A DNA stretch of 64,000 nt from Callipepla californica brunnescens (GCA_023055505.1 JALIRH010000062.1:1801115-1865114); one strand, 5' to 3'; counted from the stretch's first letter, positions 35,931 to 49,697 are shown. Numbers and translations: made by a program. Notes: a model not told the origin generated them from the letters alone.

Positions 35931-36120
35931 TTCCCTTCCCTTCCCTTCCCTTCCCTTCCCTTCCCTTCCCTTCCCTTCCCTTCCCTTCCCTTCCCTTCCC
36001 TTCCCTTCCCTTCCCTTCCCTTCCCTTCCCTTCCCTTCCCTTCCCTTCCCTTCCCTTCCCTTCCCTTCCCTTCCCTTCCCTTCCCTTCCCTTCCCTTCCC
36101 TTCCCTTCCCTTCCCTTCCC
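35931..36120. repeat. perfect (TTCCC)38 microsatellite
   Basis: Exactly 190 bp of uninterrupted TTCCC units (GGGAA on the other strand). No imperfect unit is seen. A homopurine/homopyrimidine tract of this kind can form triplex DNA, and the GGG runs spaced by AA on the minus strand suit G-quadruplexes. Perfect length of this size suggests recent expansion and likely length polymorphism; assembled length may be unreliable. Confidence 0.98.
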
Positions 36121-36523
36121 GTTTGTTTTCTGAGAATCAGTTATAAACTATTTTTGTTAATTAAATTAATTTGGTTAACCTAACTCAGTTTTTGTAACTT
36201 ATTCTGTATGTTAAACTGTTGATCGGAGATGATTTTTGATAATAAGGCCTTCTTTGAACCAGGAAATAGAAGTGATCATTGTTAAATGAAACATTGTCAA
36301 TTTGAGAACACTTAAGATGGCAGAGAAATAATTCTCTTGCTCAATAGGAAAAGATAAAATTGGTAGATTAGAATGATGTGGTAGATATTTTTTTTCAATC
36401 TTTTAGGAGAGTAGCATAAGAAAATAAATAGGAATTAAAATCTTCACAAAATGCTTGAAAGCATCCATTTTAGGCAAGATACCATTAAAAGTTACATGAG
36501 ATAAACTGATACAATGAACATAG
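36121..36523. other. AT-rich spacer
   Basis: Nothing recognised. Confidence 0.5.
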
Positions 36524-37430
36524 AGTCAAAGGATCACTTCTACAGGAAAAGACCGAAAAGATTATCTTGTCCAACCTTCAGCCTATCACCACTATACACA
36601 CTAAACCACGCCCACATGTAATCTTTGTATTTAAAAATTCCAAGGACGATGACTCCAACACTTCTCTAGGTACCCTGTTACAATCCATTATCACCCTTTC
36701 GAGGTATAAATTTTTATAGATTTTCAGCCTGAAACTGCCCTAAGTACAACTCACGGTCATTATTTCATTTACTATTCCTAGTAACCTGGGAGAAAAGCCT
36801 GACCTCCACCTTGCTACAAGCACCTTTCAAGTAGTTGTGAAGAGCTGTAAGGTCTCCCCTGAGCCTCTGCTTTTCCAGACTTAACAATCCCTCCTCCCTC
36901 AGCTGCACCTCTTAACACTTGTGCTCCAGACCCTTCACCCACTTCACTGACCTTCTCTGGACATGATCTAGGATCTCAATGTCTTTCTTGTACTGAGGAG
37001 CTCAAAACAGTACTTGAGGTGTGACCTCACCAGAGATGAGTACAGAGAAGTGATCGCTTCTCAGCTCCTGCTGGCAAAACTATTTCTGATACAAACCAGG
37101 ATGCCATCAACCTTCATGGCCTGGGCATGGTTGGTTCATATTCTTCCAGTCACATAACATATTTAGGTCCTTTTTCTCTGTATAGTCTTCTAGCCACTCT
37201 GCCCCAAGCACGTACTGTTGCATGGGGTTGTTGTGACCAAATACCGGGACCTGGCATTTAATCTTATTAAAGGTCATATGGTTGGCCTCAGGCTGTTCAT
37301 CCAGTTTATCCAAATGCCCATATAGAGCATTCCTGTCCTTGGAAGATGGACACTTCTTCCCAACTTGGTGTCATCTGGAAACTTACTGAGAGTGCACTCA
37401 GTCTCTTGTCCAAGTCGTCATGTGTATTCC
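36524..37430 (-). mobile_element. CR1 LINE, 3' half, diverged
   Basis: From the reversed 3' end ('gtcaaaggatcacttctacagg') the + strand follows the same order as 56278-57190: 'cttctctaggtaccctg', 'cctgagcctctgcttttccagac', 'tgctccagacccttcaccca', 'gtacagagaagtgatcgcttctcagctcctgctgg' and 'cttggtgtcatctggaaacttactgagagtgcactca'. Minus-strand frames are short and broken. It belongs to the same CR1 subfamily as the 56.3-kb copy but is older. Confidence 0.9.
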
Positions 37431-40400
37431 CTGTGATTAATGTCTACATTTTGTTTTATCTGGGACACAGATAAATAAACTTAGAAATTATGATGGACAC
37501 TGTTTGTGTAACCTGTAGTCTTTTGATGTAGTAAACCCAGATCTTATCAAGGCAGGTAAGTCAGGTTAGCAATGCGTCTCTTTGTTCTAGTGATTAACTG
37601 TGTACTCAGAATTACTGTAATGTTGTATTAGAGACTATATTCTGAGTGTCACATCAGAACATTTCTAAATAAAGAGAATTAGCTAGAAAAAGCAAGACAG
37701 TCTGCTTTCCAGTCTCTGTAGGAATAAGCTAGTGAAAAGCTATTATAGAAATGAAACAAAAGAGCTTTTATGTCTTTAAACCTGTTTAAAATTCTCTAAA
37801 ATGCAGCCTGGATTTTGACTTGTTCACATATCCGCTGTTTCATGAGGTATTAAAATGTGTATATTGTGACTGACAGCATTACAGAGTTTTACAAAGCCTG
37901 GAAAGAGAAACAAAAGATACAGTACAACTCAAGTAGGAAAAATATAGTAGCAGTTTTTATTTGTTTTTATTTTGACAGCAATACATAATATGGCACCTAG
38001 TATGTAATCTGAGTACTGAGTTTGATGTGGGAATATCTTATAGCATGAATGTCAATTGTTGTGTGTAATATTTCAGGCTTGAAAAAAATATTTTCTTTTT
38101 TAAATGTGTGCAAAGAAAAATAGATTCTTCTTCTCCTTTTTCACATCCTTTGTGAAGCTGAGCAACATAACATTTCCTTTCTTGCATGTAAATGAAACAT
38201 TAGTATTAATCTCCTGGTGTTTTGATGCCTGGAGGCATATTTTCAGCTTTCACTACTTCATCTTGTGTTGTATGTTAAGAAATTTACTGCAGCAAGAAGT
38301 CAGTGTTCATGTTGCAGAAAGATACAATCGCACCACTGTTGCAAATTCTTTGCCTTTCATTCTTTTGTTGTTTAAAACAGCACAGTAATGAGAAATACTA
38401 TGGAGAAGTAGCTCTTTTTATTATAATAGCTACAGTTGGATAATTACATACAAGATGCCAAAACATCTACTAAAGATAACAGTGTTTTGAGTGAAATATT
38501 GGGCCAGGCTTATATCTTAATTAGTAACTTATTACTTCAAATTAATACAAATTTTACCTTTTTCTATATACATACCTTGAACAGGTATTACTATAGGAAC
38601 AGAAGTTTAGCTTCTCGCACAAAAAAATTCTAGGTATTGTTCAAAATTTTCTGAGCTAGGCTAGTTTGCAAAAACGTTACGTTTCATTTTAAGTCTGTTA
38701 TATGCTTATGCTTATGAAACTTTCACAAAATCAGATGACAATATTTTTAGAAATATGCCATTTGTAACTGGGCAAGAAGAACACAGATGAAGTAAAACCT
38801 TGATACGTTTTGTCAAAGAGGTAAATTTATCCTCAATAGTAATCTTAGAAAATCTATTCCAAAACAGTTTTACTAGATGATCTGTGTTTTCTTCCAGTAT
38901 TAATAATATCCTGATATTTTCTGTAAAATATGGGAATGTTTAGATAGCTCATTTTCTCAAAACAGAATATTATATTGTGGCATTTTAATGTGCATTTCTA
39001 GTCTGTCATTTGTGTCAGTCTTCTCTCTTGATCCACCTTCATCCCTCATTACAGGCTGGTATTTTCTGCAAATTTCACCATTGACTCTTTTGTACTGCAT
39101 GAAAATAGTTCAAGGTACTAAGCAGAGCTAATCACAGAACATAATCTTTATATTCTGTTTTTTGGTTTTTGTTTTTTTTTCAAGAACTGACTAATCATAC
39201 TGTTCACATCTATTGTCACTATTGTCTCGCCTTTGTGATCAGCGGAATGAACAGAATAATCTGCAAATTCACTTAAGTATGGAATTCTTAGAATTGTCCC
39301 CATTTCCCTCATGGAAAGAAGAAAATGATGACAAACTGTGACTACGTTAAAAGTAGTAATCTTGTGACATTATTATTTTTAAAATCAATAATTATTTGAG
39401 GGAAATCACAGAAAAGATCACTACAAAGACAATATGGATAAAATGACTGGAGAAGGGAATTACAGAGAAAATTTATATAATGATTATATTAAGCAAATGC
39501 TAGATATTTAGTGTCTTTAATGGGCTGAAGTAAAATGTGTGTGTAGAATCTATGTTGATTTTTTTTAATTGAAATTAACCTGATATCACAGATATCTTTG
39601 CCAGAAAAGCTTTTATACAACACTTAAAAAATTTGGTGGATATTTAAATACAAAGCTTTTTGTTTACGCCTTCCCCACTCCCATTCATTTACACTGCCAG
39701 GACACATTTTAAAGCAGCTTTTGGTCCAATGACTTCCCTTCTGTTGAAGCAATTTTTCACAATACAAGTGGTATTTGAAGGAAAGAACATAATGCATTAT
39801 GTAGAGAGCAAATATATCACCCTTCCTATGGGTTAATGAAACACTTCTGATGGAAGTTGAATTCAATACATTTTACTCTTATCCAAAGTCACAAATGTAA
39901 GAAAACAGTCCATTCATAAAGGCTAGCAATATATGACAACCTAAAGTAAACTGCAAGATTTTTTTCTCTCTTAGAGCGAGGTAGCTCTCTCAGGCATAGA
40001 CCAAAAATAGGTATACGTTGTTCTTCCACGCTTATTCTTACCTCTGCAATTTCTCTTCAAAAACACTGTCAGACATGACTTCCCTGCCTTTGCTGACAAA
40101 AATTAGCAGAAGAAAAAGTAAATTTAAAACCAAAAAACATATGAGTTAAATTTAAGTGACTAGATGTTGTGGCAGTTTTATGTTCCATTCTTTCTCCACT
40201 TGCAATTTTTCCTGATATTTCTACCAGGTCATACATGCAATAAGTTTGTTTCCTAATTTAATCTTCAATGAGCATCAGTCTGTATCACAAAACTAGAATT
40301 TATTTCTGCATGACTGATAATCTGTGTTCATGAGAGTCTTGAGACTGGAAAAGAGAAGGTTCACAGGTCAAAAATGAAATATACTTTATTTGAGTAAGAA

Positions 40401-40982
40401 AGCTTGTCTAGCATACATGGTGGTATTGTGCCTGCCGTTTCAGTTCTGCAATTATTTTAGAACTGAATGCAGATTATAGTATTACTTTCCACTCCACCTT
40501 CTCTATTCAGAAAATGGATATATATGTATATGCATTTATTTGTATTGTCTGTCTTCTAATACAAATTCTCTGTTAATGCCTTTTACTATGATTGTCATCC
40601 TAAGAGATTCTTCATAGTCTGGAAGAAACCTAACTTACTTCCTGGTGTAGCCACAAAATTGTCAAGAATGAATTTTAAAAATTTGTTCTATACATATATT
40701 GTCATCAGTAAATATTTATTGTGAGCATGTGACAAAATAAAATAGCTATAGAAAACATATATTTTAAAGTAGATATTACTAGTGAATGATGTATCATAAT
40801 TTGAAGGGTAATCTTAGGAATACTATTTATTATAATTTATTTACTTACTGTGGGTTTTTTTTTGGACATTACAAAAATAATAAGATTTTGCTTCATGATG
40901 TTTTCAGTGTATTTTTTGTATTAAATCTGTGCATATTTTGCCTTGAATTGCCACAGAACCCACAGAACTGTAGTATTATAAA
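37431..40982. other. AT-rich DNA, no gene recognised
   Basis: About 3.5 kb without a recognised transposon, LTR or coding exon. Frames of 60-94 codons occur but are composed of AT-rich codons and have no recognisable pattern. Probably unique host DNA. Confidence 0.55.
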
Positions 40983-41170
40983 ATTGTAGAATGGATTGGC
41001 TTGGAAGGAGTCTTAAAAATTCTTCAGTTCCCATCCCTCTGCAATGGATAGGGATGCCAAGAGCCTTATTCAACCTGGCCTTGAGTGTTTCCAGAAACAT
41101 TCTGACATTTTCTGATCAGCCCATTCCAGTGGCCAACCACACTCTGGAATTCAATGGAAAATTCTTGCAT
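40983..41170 (-). mobile_element. short CR1 3' fragment
   Basis: 'tagaatggattggcttggaagg' is a reversed CR1 3' end; 'gggatgccaagagccttattcaacctggccttgagtgtttcc' and 'cagcccattccagtggccaac' follow the CR1 3' region order. About 190 bp remains. Confidence 0.82.
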
Positions 41171-43292
41171 AATATTCTCTAGTTTTAAAAATATTCAAGA
41201 TGATATAAAAAGTTTTTGGTTTGTATTGCTTATGATATCCAGAGGGATCAATATAATTTGGAGTAATTTTTATATTCTATTTAATGACTATAAATGCTTT
41301 ATAATGCGGTTTACACTCACGTAATTTAGAGAAGCATTTTATATCCCTTGGCAATTGCTATGTCATGTGTGAAGACTGCCAATATGTTGCATAGGCATTG
41401 ATAATGTGGTCAGCTCTTCCATGAGAACTCTTGTATTTCATAATTCAATCCAAATTTCTGACAAATTAATTTAAAACCTCACTCTACTCATTATAATGAA
41501 ATTATAATGTGTCAGTATGAGAAACTGTTAAGCAAAGTGATAAGATGGAAAAGGGAACATTTTACTAAGACAATTTTATTTCTGTTGCTTCTAATGTATT
41601 ACAAAAACATAAGTTGATATGCAGTCTACAATGATTTACAAAGCATCTCACTTTGTAGAAGTGTAGAAATTGCACTGGGGTGTCTCAGAAAGATTTACAG
41701 CAATTTGTCACATTTTGAAACTGTTCCAAAATAGTCTGGTGACATATTCTAAAGAGCTTTAAATGAAATCTGAAATGGTTCGTTTGTTATGTCAACTGGA
41801 AAACATTAAGTGATATCTGAAACCCATTTTAAGATTTATTGAAGTGATTTATAATATCCCTTAACAATAATTTAACTCAAAATGACAATATTATTGAACA
41901 ACTTAAGAAAATTGTTCCATTGCATCTTAAAATTATTCATATCATTCCATGGTTGTAATAGCAATGCTAGTGAAATTTACCCATTCAGAAATACAATTGC
42001 AGTAGAGAGCATCTGTCAACGAGTGACTTGGTGATCAGTTGACGGAGAGGAACTTACACATTAATAATGATGAAAATTGATGCCTCAAAGCAAACAAAAT
42101 TTCAGAAATTGCAGCTAATGATCACTTCATAAAAACTATTTTAAAAAGAAGTGCATTGCTAATATAGCCAAGTATTTTTGATGGTGATGTTACTGATCCA
42201 TTATTAGTTTACAGAAAACTTTTTTGTCATCCAAAAACTTGCTCTCATTACTCAACCATCTGAAAGTTGAACAATACACTGCATCTTCTAATTTTTTTTC
42301 ATGGGTTTATATTTCATAAACTAATTTATAGAAATATTTTCATCTGATTAGGGATTTTTTTTTCCTAACAGGGCTTTGTGCTGCTTAAGCCAACAGTTTT
42401 TACTGATACATTCATGTATTAGATTATCCTTATGTTTTATGTGCTGCAAGAACATACAAGGAAACATGGATGTTCACACATACCTGTACACATACCAATA
42501 TTTGTTCTGCAGATCTGGTAGTATTATGATGTGTATGCTGTGTATCTGTGCCTTGTGATTCTAGTAATTGATAAACATAGTATGTTTGTAAAGTAATTTA
42601 GTGCAACAAGCTATACTTCCTTAAATAGTGAAAGAGGCAATATTGTTTCCAAAAGTACAAAAAAATGCTTTCAGCAAATGAAATCCCAAACTGAGTAAAT
42701 TTTGAAGTTGCCACTTGTGAAGTCAGAATTAGAGACCATTGATTATTTTAATAATTTTACCATAAAAATGATATTATTTAATTATTTCATTCAATAAATG
42801 TCTGTGTTAGTGAATGTCTCCATACAATAATTTTCCATAGTAAAATTCCACTTGTTTTTTTTGTTTTTTTTTTGTTTTTTCCAGATAAAATAATATAGAA
42901 ACATTAGTAGGGACTATAATTTTTAAGTTTGATGCTATCAATCAAGCACAAAAAATGTACTGAACAGTCTTTTCAGTAATGATGAAACAAAACAGTCAGA
43001 CAGTTTTTGTAGGAGAAAACTGTTACGTTGGCACAATAAGATTTTTTCTTAACTTTAAATATTATGAGAAGGTTAGAGGGCTTGATTGTGAAAGGTTTTC
43101 TTCTTTGTTAATATCTTGTTTGTTAATATCCCAAGAAACTAGCAATAGGTCCAATAAATAATATGGCATATTAAGTTTTTTTCACTAAGATATGGAATTA
43201 GAAACCTCTTTAAAGTGGAAGAGACTATTATAAAAACAACAGGATATTATTAAAATGGGATCCATACTAAATCAGCATATTATTTTTAGTGG
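41171..43292. other. AT-rich DNA, no gene recognised
   Basis: Nothing recognised apart from short T-runs near 42356 and 42855-42880. Confidence 0.55.
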
Positions 43293-44152
43293 TGTGTATT
43301 AGGCTTACATGGTAAGGTTTTCATAGCAGGAGGCTGAAAGAGTAGCCCCCTGTGAGAGGAGCCTAGAAGCAACCTTGTGTTAGGACCAGTTCCAGTCTTT
43401 GCTGGAAAATGGATCTTTGCAGGTCAAAGCTGAGCTAATGAGTGACCCACACTGCCCTGCTGTGAGAGCATACATATATAAAAGAAAGAATATGGTGCAG
43501 ATGCATCTGGGAGACAAAAGTGAGGAACAACCCTGAAGTCAGTGAACAGACATGAGAGGAAGAGGAGGTGCCCCGGGTGTCAAAACAGAATTTCTCCTGC
43601 GGCTTATGGAGATGCACCCACAGTGAGGTAGGAGGACTGAAGGAGCTGCACCTTTAGGGTCCCATGCTGGCGCAGTCTGCTCCTGAATGACTGCACTCAG
43701 AGTAAAAACCAAAGATGGAGTAGTTCTTGAAGAACTTCACATGGATTCTGTTCTTGAAGAACTGTTTGGACAGTTTGAGAATTATATCATCCTATACAAG
43801 GAACTCAATGCTGGGTCAAGGGAAGAGAATGAGGATGAAGGAGTGGCAGATATGAAGCTTTGTGGGCTGTCCATCTTTTCAGTTCCTCATTTCCCTTCCT
43901 GGGACAAGGAAATAGAAGAGAGGCAATGCAAGATTTTCAGTTTGCTTTTAGTCCTCTGCTCTATTCTGTTATTAATAGTTAATACATTGAATTTATTTCT
44001 GTATGATGAGTCTGTTTTTCCCATGACAGTAATTATTGAATCATCTCCCTGTTCTTGTCTCAGCCCATAAGCCTTTATCATTGCATTTGCTCCTCCTGAC
44101 CTTCTGAGTGGCATGGTTATGCTGAGCTGACCATCAATATTACACTATCACA
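43293..44152 (+). mobile_element. old LTR-like repeat of bird ERV type
   Basis: A GC-richer island inside AT-rich DNA. It starts near TGTGTATTAGG, has a TATA box-like 'catatataaaagaaag' at about 43473, short internal repeats ('gttcttgaagaact' twice at about 43727 and 43751; 'cccatgctgg' and 'cccacactg' type motifs) and ends 'cttgtctcagcccataagcctttatcatt' to about 'ctatcaca'. This 3' end and the overall order resemble a long non-coding ERV LTR common in birds. The 127-codon frame inside (43687-44070) is regarded as chance. No target duplication was found. Confidence 0.5.
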
Positions 44153-47100
44153 GTGTATGAAATAAATTGTCTCTTAACACAGAGAGCTCAATTCTGTACT
44201 TCATGGAATGTTTCTGAGCTATACAAAATTTTATCTCAAATTGCAATGGATTTGAGCAAAGGTCATTGTTGTCATGCTTTGCAATTTTGTTAAGCCCTAT
44301 GTGAATGTAAATATATTTGAGTTAACTTTTTCAGACTAAAATTTAGTTGATTAATTTTTGATAATAAGAAGCTGTTTTTATTTCAGAAGTATTCATTTCT
44401 GTATTGAAATACAGAACAGTTTTTCTACAGTCTCATATTCCTTGAATGTCAAAGATGAATGACATCTAAGTGTTGATTTCCCTTATATATCATTGTCTTT
44501 TTACATTTCCATATCAAATTGAAAATTTGTTTCCTACTATATATGGTTTAACATAAATAAAGTGAAGTACGTTAAACTGCACAAAAGTTAACTATGGATT
44601 CTTTATGTCAAAACATGGAAAATATCTTTTAGTAAGCTTTGAGAGTGCCTACATCCACTTAAGAGTACGCATGCATGCACATTTTATTTTGTATCTATAT
44701 AAGTACATAGAACACACAGAAAAAAATATATTTTTAGTGCAATTAAGCCTCTAGCAATTCATCAAACATGAATTTAACAAGAAATCAGCCAATTACTAGT
44801 GATGAAGACTGAGCATTTTGGCAATTGAAGAGTCATATTTGAGTACAAACTGTTGAACAGATTTTCTTTCATTTATTATATATTTCCTTCATAGCTGATG
44901 GGTTCTCTGGGATACAATATTTTTATATATATGTATGTATGTATGTATAAGTATATGTACATATATGTGTGTGTGTGTGTGTGAATAAGCAGGAGATTCA
45001 GCTATGAACAAACAAGAATTCAAATGACACTTGGGAATGCTGCATTGGGATTGCAGGGATTAGGGAATCATCAGGATTGACTCCTCACACATGTAGAGTT
45101 TATAACAGGCTGGGCATATAAAAACCTAAAATTAACATGATTTAGTCTTTCAAGAACTTTCTTTCAGAAAGTTTAATCTTTCTTTTCTTTCAGATCTTTC
45201 AAGAAACATCAGGGATTACTCTTTACTACACTCTTCTATAATTTTACAAAATTTCAGTAGTATCTTTGAAATGAAACTATTGTTAATATAGAAGAGGACT
45301 ATTTTTGATGAATGCATGACAGCTTATAATTATCTATATCAGAATATTTACCAGTATTACTTTGGATTAAAACATCATACAAATACGTGTTCAAGAATTC
45401 CAATGTATGCAAGATATCAAGATTGAAAATAATAAATCAATAATTTCGTAGACAATATTTCACTATATTTTCCTCTTTGTTTTTATTTTCTGAAAACAAA
45501 CAAACAAACAAATAAATTCAGGTCCATCTAGCTTCTTTCTTTCAAAACTACCAAATTGTGGTATAACTCTCATAATATTCTTCTTTCATATTTCTAGAAT
45601 TAAGTGACTCAAAGCAATAGTGAATGTAATAGCGTTGGTGCAGTCCTTTTTATCTCATACTCAGATAACAACAGAAAAAAGTTCTGATATATACTGGAAT
45701 ACCATCCCCCTAGCAAGATAGTTTTAAGTGCAGAAAATAGGAAAGAAACAATTACAAAGGAAATGATGGTATACAACCACAGGATATGATACCTGTTTTT
45801 GTTCCTTGTTTTCAGTTAATATTTCTCTCTTTTCATCTTCCACTCAAGTTATCTTCTCTACATTCCCCTTCCATATTTTTTTGTTTTTTAATGAGAAAAA
45901 TGTTAAATGTCTTTGAATTCTTTTCATTTTGTTGTATTTGCCTGCTTTTTTGCTTGCTTATTTTATCCCTGTTTAAACATTATAACTTATGAAAACAATT
46001 ATTCAAGTCCATGGTCAAAGTACAAATTAAATCATAAAGCAAGCTTATCCCAAATGGTCGGATCTTTACTCTGTTTATACGAAGGATGTCTGAATCAGAA
46101 AACAGTCCAGAGGAAATCTGTTTTGAAATTAAAATGTGTTCTTCTAGGGCTTGAGAAAAATGCATTGTTAAGACAGCACAAACTAGCAGCTATGGTTCTT
46201 TCTCTAGGAAAAGAGTCTGTGGCTTCTCAAACTTGTAATACAATGCAGAATCTGGTTTCATGAAAGTAACTCTATGTAAAATCTATTTTGCAGATTTCCC
46301 TTTCTTCACTACTTTGGTCGACATCTTCTGGCAGTGCCTCAATTTTTGCCACCAAGACTTCTTTTAAAATAAAAGTTCATATTTTCTAAACATAAAACAT
46401 ATTTTCTAACAGCATGAAAGGATAGTTAATTCCCTGTTCATTAACTACTTTAACAGTTTGATTTCTAAGTCAACATTCATTATACAAATACATTTAAGAA
46501 TAAAAAGGTAAGAAAAAAAATGAAGTTACGAATCAGAAAAGTAAATTTCTGAATAATACTTTATTGGCATGTTCATATATTTTCATAATATTCATGAAAA
46601 TTTAAATATTAAAAAGCAAACATTTGTAAGTGTAATATTTTCTTAGAAAAAATGTAATCATTCACCTTTATAGATATAACTTCAATATATGTTATTGATT
46701 TTCTTTACATGCATTACATTTTTTCTTGTAGTTACTTCTAATGTGATGTGCGTTTCTGAAATTCTCTTGATGTGCGTATAGGAGTGTAGTTTTGATTTTT
46801 CACTGCTAATGAGACAGAAGGCTTTTAAAAAGAAAAACTGTAGCAGAAAGCCAACAAAAAGTAGAATTAATTAGGAAGTTACCTAGTAGTCTCAGTTTAT
46901 ACTTCAGCAGTGGAAACCATCTGTTTCATTTTACTTTTCTTGTACTATTGAAAGAGTCAGAGAATGAGTGTCTAAGGACATCTGTAGTAACATCACGATT
47001 TATTTTACATTTCAAGTATTCTTCATATTTTTTGAAAAAGATGTTGCATTATATTAATGGATTTGTAAGAGATAATGTACTTTAATACCTCTTAATAAGG

Positions 47101-49426
47101 TATTAAAACTAGTGAGAGAATGATTTATTAGAAAATACGGTTGAAAATGTATACTTGAAAATATAAGTACTTGAGATAAGCATATGCAACAGCTGTTGGA
47201 CCAGCTGCAACATAGCCCTTTTATTTCCAAGCTCTTCACAGAAGCTTAACTATGCAGCCATAATTTCAACAAAACATATTCAGAAATATGTATACAGTAA
47301 AATCCCTGATTTGATGGAATTAGTCTCAGAACCCAACAGGAGCTAAGGACCGCTAGTGTAGTTTTAAAGCACATTTATATATTGAACGATCTCTTTGTAA
47401 TTGTGGCTTCATACTGTACAGAATTACATCCTGGAGTTTGTATTCTGAATTGGTTTTCATTTTTTTTAAAAAAAGGAACTTTGATGAAATCATTAGCACA
47501 GTTAAAAATGAGTGTTGGAATGAGTTGGAATCTATTCCTGCTTTTGTGTTGCCAACAGAATTGTTTATAAAATTCTAATCATAATGTCAGTTAGCACTGG
47601 TGTGTAACTCGTTCCTCTTTTCTCCCACAAAGAGGAAATGAGAGTTATCATCAGAGCTTATGCTGAAGGCAGAATTCTATCACTAATGGCACACATCTTG
47701 TAAATCCTTCTCTACATATGGCTAGAGTTCTAAGGAAAGAATCAGAAATATTTTAGAAAAAAAATAAATTACATATATATATATAACATATAATATCTAG
47801 TAAATCATTAAGTCATGGTGAGTGAAATACCACTTCTTTTATTTGATTCTTTGTTCTTTATTTAATATTTAATGGAGAATTGTACTAACAAGAAAATGCT
47901 TTGAAAACTGACTACATTTAATATGCAAATGTTAGGTCTTCTGGATGCCTGCCAATAATTATTGATAAAAGAAGAACTGTAGATGTTAACTTAAAACATT
48001 TATTTTAAGAATATTCATTTTAAATTAGACAGAATGCATGTTCCAAGTCAATCTATTTTTAATATTCATGTCTACAATTTATATAACTTGATTTTTAGAG
48101 TATAAATGAATAAAGCTTTTTCTGTAGTATACTTGTTTTCATTCATTTTTAAATTACCTGAGTTTAGAGGTCATAGTTTTATATTCTTCAGAGAGTCAAC
48201 AGGTTTTGGAAAAAAAAAAAGATATAAGACAATAAGCTGCTATAATAAGCTGAGCCAAAGGGTTTCCCTGCTCTGCTCTCTAGAATCGGAATCTGACTGA
48301 TGGCACTTAGTACAGTACTGGTAGAGCCTACTTTATTTTTTTTCTCTCAGTGTGTAGAGAGAAAAATGTTTCCACTTTGCTGGGATGACTGGCTTCACTA
48401 TTGCTGAAAAAATAAATGAAGCAGACTAAATATTAGACCTTCTGTGTTACTTGAAGCAATCCATTTTCCAATGAAAGATTTAGTCAGGTGTACCTAAGTG
48501 TATCCAGGGAACTGGTCAATGGTTGTCATACTAAATTGCAGGTTTTTGAACTCCAAAGTTTCTTTCTACTGGCAATAAGGTCTTTATTTTGCCTGCCTGA
48601 AGTAAACAATAAATTGAAAAATACCACACCTGTGGTATTTTTAACATACTGTTCTACCAACCAGTAACAGGGCAAATACAGCCTTTTATTACACCACCAC
48701 TTTCTCCTTGCCGAAATGAATCATCTGCTGCATTAAAATAGCACTAAAACATAAACCTTTAAACATTTTTTAGTAGGACTGTAAATCTCAACAATAAATC
48801 TGTTTGGGATATGTGACAGTACACAAGGTGTGTGGATGATATGTTTATGACTGTAGAATAAATCGCTGAGCCACTTCATCAATAAATTTTACTAAAATTA
48901 AGTAATGTTTTTTACTTTTATCAATTTACACAAGCTTATGCAAAATAATGACAGCTTCCATTAGTGGCCAAAAAGGTTAAATCGGTTGACCGAAGTTTAG
49001 CAAAAATTTGATTTGTTAGCTTTCTCATATTAGAAACTTAATAGCCTTAAACATGATACTTTTCTGACAAAGTTTTACAGGGTAAATTCATCTGAGCTCT
49101 ATCTCTATGCATCTGTGAAGGATAACACTGACTGTGACAGTATTTCTGGAATATATACTTGCATTGTGACTAAAATAAAGCAATATCAAGTAGTTATCTT
49201 ATGTAGAATGAACTTTCTATAAGGCTAGAATAAAAATCCAGCCTAGAAGATTACAGAAGTCTGGGGATGTAAACAACTCACTGGTTATCAACCAAGCGCA
49301 ACCATAGAAGCAAGGATATTTCTTAGTAAACAATGAAGACAATCAGAGACCAGTGAAGAACTAAAACATGTGTCTCGATGACAGGGAACAAAAGAAATAA
49401 TTTGTGTCAAAAATGAGTTAGGGTGA
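44153..49426. other. AT-rich DNA, no gene recognised
   Basis: Over 5 kb without recognised genes or transposons. It contains a TATG/GT-rich tract at about 44934-44983, a perfect 12-bp inverted repeat at 48617-48642, and the 38-bp segment at 48807-48844 that reappears at 59117. The part from about 48540 to 49150 is compositionally smooth and could be conserved non-coding DNA. Confidence 0.5.
48617..48642. repeat. perfect 12-bp inverted repeat, 2-base spacer
   Basis: AAAAATACCACA, then CC, then TGTGGTATTTTT. Each arm carries ACCACA/TGTGGT, the core bound by RUNX proteins, arranged back to back. Binding is only an inference. Confidence 0.9.
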
Positions 49427-49431
49427 CCCCC
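49427..49431. repeat. target-site duplication ccccc, left
   Basis: The same five bases lie directly after the 3' LTR at 55008-55012. Five base pairs is a normal staggered-cut size for several retroviral integrases. Confidence 0.85.
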
Positions 49432-49497
49432 TGTGAAAGACAGAAACTGTTTTCTTTTATTAATTGTCTCAAAGCTTGCTTCGTGAGGCCTTTCTGG

Positions 49498-49697
49498 TGA
49501 TAAGACTCTAAGTGAGAACTGCAGGTTATCTGGGTGGGTGTCACCGTGCCACAGTGCCTCTGCTTATTGTTGTAAAGATAAGCAGAAGTGGGGCCAAGCC
49601 TGTCTTTTTCGGGGTTCGGCTTGGAGAAGCTGATCACTGCAAAAGGCGATAATGCTTGTGCATGGCAATGAAGGTACCACTCCCTGCTGGCTTATCT
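49498..49697 (+). promoter_or_regulatory. cluster of four GATA-factor motifs in U3
   Basis: TGATAAG at 49498-49504, the reverse form TTATCT at 49526-49531, AGATAAG at 49577-49583 and the reverse form CTTATCT at 49691-49697. All sit upstream of the TATA-like box. GATA factors are reported regulators of ENS-1 LTRs; binding here is inferred. Confidence 0.5.

Noticed and set aside
43687..44070. 127-codon frame as a gene
   Set aside because: Lies inside an LTR-like repeat and is built partly from its internal short repeats.
45907..46263. 118-codon frame on the + strand
   Set aside because: AT-rich low-complexity start, no recognised pattern, no exon context.
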